From NCBI RefSeq assembly GCF_947492715.1, contig NZ_CANLNS010000001.1:992001-1056000 (forward strand): DNA of 64,000 bases. Direction: 5' to 3'. Of this stretch, positions 61,410 through 64,000 are shown piece after piece. Source of the DNA: an uncultured Psychroserpens sp. (GTDB lineage Bacteria; Bacteroidota; Bacteroidia; Flavobacteriales; Flavobacteriaceae). Position 1 is the stretch's first letter. Each line of letters begins with the position of its first letter. A program made the position numbers and the translations under genes. Under the pieces are notes generated by a model that saw only the letters and a program-made list of their open reading frames with translations, made no database searches and was not told where the DNA came from.

Positions 61410-62624
61410 TTACTTTTCTAGTGCGAGAATAAAACGGTCTAGGATGTTTTCTTTAGAATAATTTTTCACAACATAGGTTGCTGCATTCTTTCCTAATTTG
61501 ATGCAGAGGTCTTTATCATTTTTCAATGTTTCAATACAATCCACGACTTGGTTTTCAGAATTATCACTGAAATAAAACCCTCCTTGTGAATCCTCGTATA
61601 CGGTAGCAACCTCTGAATCCTTATTACCTGTAACTATAGAGGGTTTAGAGCTTGCCATCATCCCTAATAGCTTGGAAGGCATAACAGTATCTATGACATC
61701 ACTTTTTTGAAAAAGGATATGTACATCTGCACTTGATAAAAGTACTGGTAATTCTTCATAAGGAACTAAGTTAAAATGTTTAACAAAGTCGTATTTTTTA
61801 ATGGCTTCTACTACTTTTGATTTCTCGGCGCCTTCTCCCACAACTATAACTTCTATATTATCTATTGACTCAAGTTTATCTAGTACTTTAAAGAAAAAAC
61901 TCCAATCCTGTTTGGCTCCAATATTTCCTGAATACAGGATTTTAAATTTTTCGGAATTTAAATGTGGGTGTTTTTTATCTATTTTAATTCTAAATTTAGA
62001 AGTGTCTAACCAATTCGTTAGATAATAGGTTGGCTTGTTTTTAACTTTCGAGTTTAGTTTGCTAAGCATTCCGTTGCTTATAGTACTTATGGTATTGGCT
62101 TTTTTAAATAGGCTTCTCTCAATCCAAAGAAGGAGCTTAATAAATACCGATTTATTACTACTTAAAAGACCAGAATCTATCGCAGCATCAAACTCAAAAT
62201 CTTGAATATGAATCCATAATTTTGATCTATATCTAAGTTTTAAAAACCACCCAAGTAATATTGATGATGTAAACGGAACAATACAGATGACATGATCTGG
62301 TTTAGCGATTTTAAACAAATTAATAACATTTCCGAAGGTAAAACTAAGTAGATGTATAATTCGTTTTACGAAAGAAGGATTGGATGGTACATATTGCTTA
62401 TATCTATAGACTGATACGTCGTTAATGGTTTCTTTATACCACCTTTTTTTGTTCTTATAATCTGATCGTATTTTCCATTGCGGATAATAAGGAAAACCCG
62501 TTACGACTGATACGTTATAACCTTTAGAAACTAAATATTCGGCTTTTTGGGTTGTATATAATCCAATGGCACTATCTTCTGGATAATAGTTAACACCAAT
62601 AATTGTAATGTTTTTTTTACTCAA
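61410..62624 (-). CDS. Glycosyltransferase family 4 (WbuB-like)
   Basis: 404 aa GT-B enzyme. YYPEDSAIGLYTTQKAEYLV at the N-terminus and PSKLLGMMASSKPSIVTG with NQVVDCIETLKNDKD near the C-terminus are typical of WbuB/WcaI-like transferases acting in surface polysaccharide synthesis; HIQDFEFDAAIDSGLL is also characteristic of this group. The donor sugar is unknown. It starts 2 nt after the stop of the acetyltransferase gene upstream, in the same operon. Confidence 0.9.
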   Translation of the reverse strand: MSKKNITIIGVNYYPEDSAIGLYTTQKAEYLVSKGYNVSVVTGFPYYPQWKIRSDYKNKKRWYKETINDVSVYRYKQYVPSNPSFVKRIIHLLSFTFGNVINLFKIAKPDHVICIVPFTSSILLGWFLKLRYRSKLWIHIQDFEFDAAIDSGLLSSNKSVFIKLLLWIERSLFKKANTISTISNGMLSKLNSKVKNKPTYYLTNWLDTSKFRIKIDKKHPHLNSEKFKILYSGNIGAKQDWSFFFKVLDKLESIDNIEVIVVGEGAEKSKVVEAIKKYDFVKHFNLVPYEELPVLLSSADVHILFQKSDVIDTVMPSKLLGMMASSKPSIVTGNKDSEVATVYEDSQGGFYFSDNSENQVVDCIETLKNDKDLCIKLGKNAATYVVKNYSKENILDRFILALEK

Positions 62625-62625
62625 G

Positions 62626-63174
62626 CTACCTTTTCTTTAAAAATTTTGCAGGAGACCCAACATATACAGAAAACCCATCTAAATTATCAATAACCGAACT
62701 TCTTGCGCCAACTACAGTACCATCTCCAATAGAAATTCCGGGGGCAACAAAAACATCTGTGGCTAGCCAGCATTGGTTTCCGATGGTGATTTTTTTAGCA
62801 TAGATTGGAAAATCTATTTTGTCATAATTATGAGAACCTGTACAAATATACCCTTTTTGAGACACGACTGTATTACTACCAATTTCTATTTCGCCTAGAG
62901 AATACAAGACAACATCATCACCAATCCAACTATTATCGCCAATAGAAACTTTCCATGGATAAGTCATTTTTACACTTGGTCTAAGCAATACATTTTTACC
63001 AATTTTAGCTCCAAAAATCTTCGCTAAAAAACGTCGCCATCCATACAAAAATTGTGGTGACAAGGCAAACAAAGTTCCTTGTACAACCCACCATAATTGC
63101 ACTACAATTGCCGACTTGCCTCTAAAACCTTTTGGGGTTTTGTACAAGTTTAAATCTTGTATAGAATGACTCAT
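62626..63174 (-). CDS. Colanic acid/EPS acetyltransferase (WcaF-like)
   Basis: 182 aa. The N-terminal segment RGKSAIVVQLWWVVQGTLFA is characteristic of WcaF-type enzymes, followed by left-handed beta-helix hexapeptide repeats (VSIGDNSWIGDDVVLYSLGE, WLATDVFVAPGISIGDGTVV) containing the catalytic His in CTGSHNYD. It transfers an acetyl group to a sugar of the surface polysaccharide. It sits between two glycosyltransferase genes, 8 nt from the next. Confidence 0.92.
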   Translation of the reverse strand: MSHSIQDLNLYKTPKGFRGKSAIVVQLWWVVQGTLFALSPQFLYGWRRFLAKIFGAKIGKNVLLRPSVKMTYPWKVSIGDNSWIGDDVVLYSLGEIEIGSNTVVSQKGYICTGSHNYDKIDFPIYAKKITIGNQCWLATDVFVAPGISIGDGTVVGARSSVIDNLDGFSVYVGSPAKFLKKR

Positions 63175-63182
63175 TTTTTTAT

Positions 63183-64000
63183 TTAGGCTCTAAAGATACT
63201 AACTGCATTGTCAATAAAGCTTTTTACTTTATACTTTTCTTTAGCTTCATTAAAATTATGTTCTTGTATCTTATTAGAACTTTCATGGTTATCTGATAAG
63301 GTTTTCACCATATTTACGATACTATTAGGGTCATTTTTATTGACATAAAACCCATTTATAGATGCTTTGAAGATGTCTGGAATTCCAGCATGGTTTGTTG
63401 TTAAAACAACATTAGCAGTGGCCATCGCTTCCAAAATAGAGATAGGTTGGCCTTCCATGGTATACCATGTAGGTAAGATAAAAGTATTCGCCCAAATCAA
63501 TAGGTCTTTTTTCTCTTGACCTCTCACGACACCACAATATGTAGTGTGTTTTAAATCATCAAAATACGCTGTCACTTTATCCTTGTTAGATGCATCTATA
63601 TGCCCTGCTATTTTAGCCTCATAATCAACACCTTCATTTTCTAAAATTTTTAATGCTTCCAATAATGCGAAAATTCCTTTTTCTTCCATTAAATTACTCA
63701 AAAAAACAATTTTAGGTTTTTTGAAGGACTGTACCTTTTCTTTGACTTCATTTGATGTTGGGAACAAGTAATTTTCAACAAAATTATAGAGCACAAATAT
63801 ATTATCCTTGGGTATAAAAGGAGACATATTTCCTGTGAGGCTTTCAGATAGCACAATACCTTTAGAGGTTTTGCTCAAAAGTATTTTGAAAATCTGTTTT
63901 TTTAAACCCTTTAATAAGCCGTATTCTTTTCCAACATAATTCCCATGAATATGAGTAATCAACTCTTTACCGGCTAATTTAGAGAGGGCTATAAACAAGG
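63183..64000 (-). CDS. Glycosyltransferase family 4, N-terminus cut by window edge
   Basis: The frame is open to base 64000, so the gene continues to the right; at least 272 residues are visible. The C-terminal Rossmann domain has KPKIVFLSNLMEEKGIFALL, ILPTWYTMEGQPISILEAMA (acidic motif binding the nucleotide-sugar) and NHAGIPDIFKASINGFYV, typical of GT4. The visible N-terminal part has HIHGNYVGK. It is the first visible gene of the minus-strand polysaccharide operon. Confidence 0.88.
   Translation of the reverse strand, partial: LFIALSKLAGKELITHIHGNYVGKEYGLLKGLKKQIFKILLSKTSKGIVLSESLTGNMSPFIPKDNIFVLYNFVENYLFPTSNEVKEKVQSFKKPKIVFLSNLMEEKGIFALLEALKILENEGVDYEAKIAGHIDASNKDKVTAYFDDLKHTTYCGVVRGQEKKDLLIWANTFILPTWYTMEGQPISILEAMATANVVLTTNHAGIPDIFKASINGFYVNKNDPNSIVNMVKTLSDNHESSNKIQEHNFNEAKEKYKVKSFIDNAVSIFRA

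Overview
The window is a 64 kb piece of a low-GC Bacteroidota chromosome, almost certainly from a marine Flavobacteriaceae (inference). The evidence is two proteins with type IX secretion system (T9SS) C-terminal sorting domains, the gliding/T9SS lipoproteins GldH and SprE/PorW, Bacteroidota-type promoters (TTG/TTTG, 17-20 bp, TAnnTTTG), split atp genes, many DUFs typical of flavobacteria, and frequent TTG starts without Shine-Dalgarno sequences. I see no rRNA, tRNA, insertion sequence, prophage or CRISPR array. The window is mostly ordinary core genome; the interest lies in its regulation and a few accessory features.

Layout. 1-9.1 kb: three secreted proteins on the minus strand (an N-formylglutamate amidohydrolase-like protein cut by the window edge, an M12B-like metalloprotease and an M43 metalloprotease). 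9.2-10.9 kb: a fused peptide ABC ATPase. 11.3-12.7 kb: 3-oxoacid CoA-transferase. 12.7-16.8 kb: ricT-gldH-pbp1A. 16.9-18.0 kb: trhO. 18.1-22.1 kb: a candidate 41-aa small-protein gene, recA, then a lipoprotein-ECF sigma-anti-sigma/beta-barrel operon. 22.2-27.4 kb: plsC, trpS, dprA, an HU-SPOR protein, a thioesterase and small lipoproteins. 27.4-33.9 kb: a six-gene envelope operon (flippase, dut, sugar nucleotidyltransferase, TPR protein, DUF4292 lipoprotein, EnvC-like protein) ending at a 40-bp tandem repeat. 34.0-37.1 kb: two paralogous lipoproteins and a hydrolase-ECF sigma-membrane protein operon. 37.3-46.0 kb: atpBEFHAG preceded by sprE-bactofilin-atpZ. 46.1-55.1 kb: an ABC exporter, a PaaE-like reductase, GT9/DUF4254, upp, DUF6427, DUF6341 and purD. 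55.2-64 kb: a surface polysaccharide cluster (CapK-like ligase, GT4 enzymes, initiating sugar-phosphate transferase, UDP-xylose synthase, UDP-glucose dehydrogenase, WcaF-like acetyltransferase) that runs off the right edge.

The most interesting observation is a pair of nearly identical ECF-type promoter elements (GACGCAACC, 13 nt, TGCATCTA) flanking recA. One points at the lipoprotein-sigma-anti-sigma operon. The other points the opposite way at the unannotated small-protein gene, which has its own long stem-loop and terminator. This suggests a small envelope-stress regulon whose anti-sigma factor appears to span both membranes. Other structures worth checking are hairpins placed after atpE and atpA in the ATP synthase operon, a candidate small RNA at about 50.1 kb, an intrinsic terminator embedded in the purD coding sequence, tandem palindromic operators spaced exactly 20 bp, and mutually exclusive hairpins in the trpS leader.
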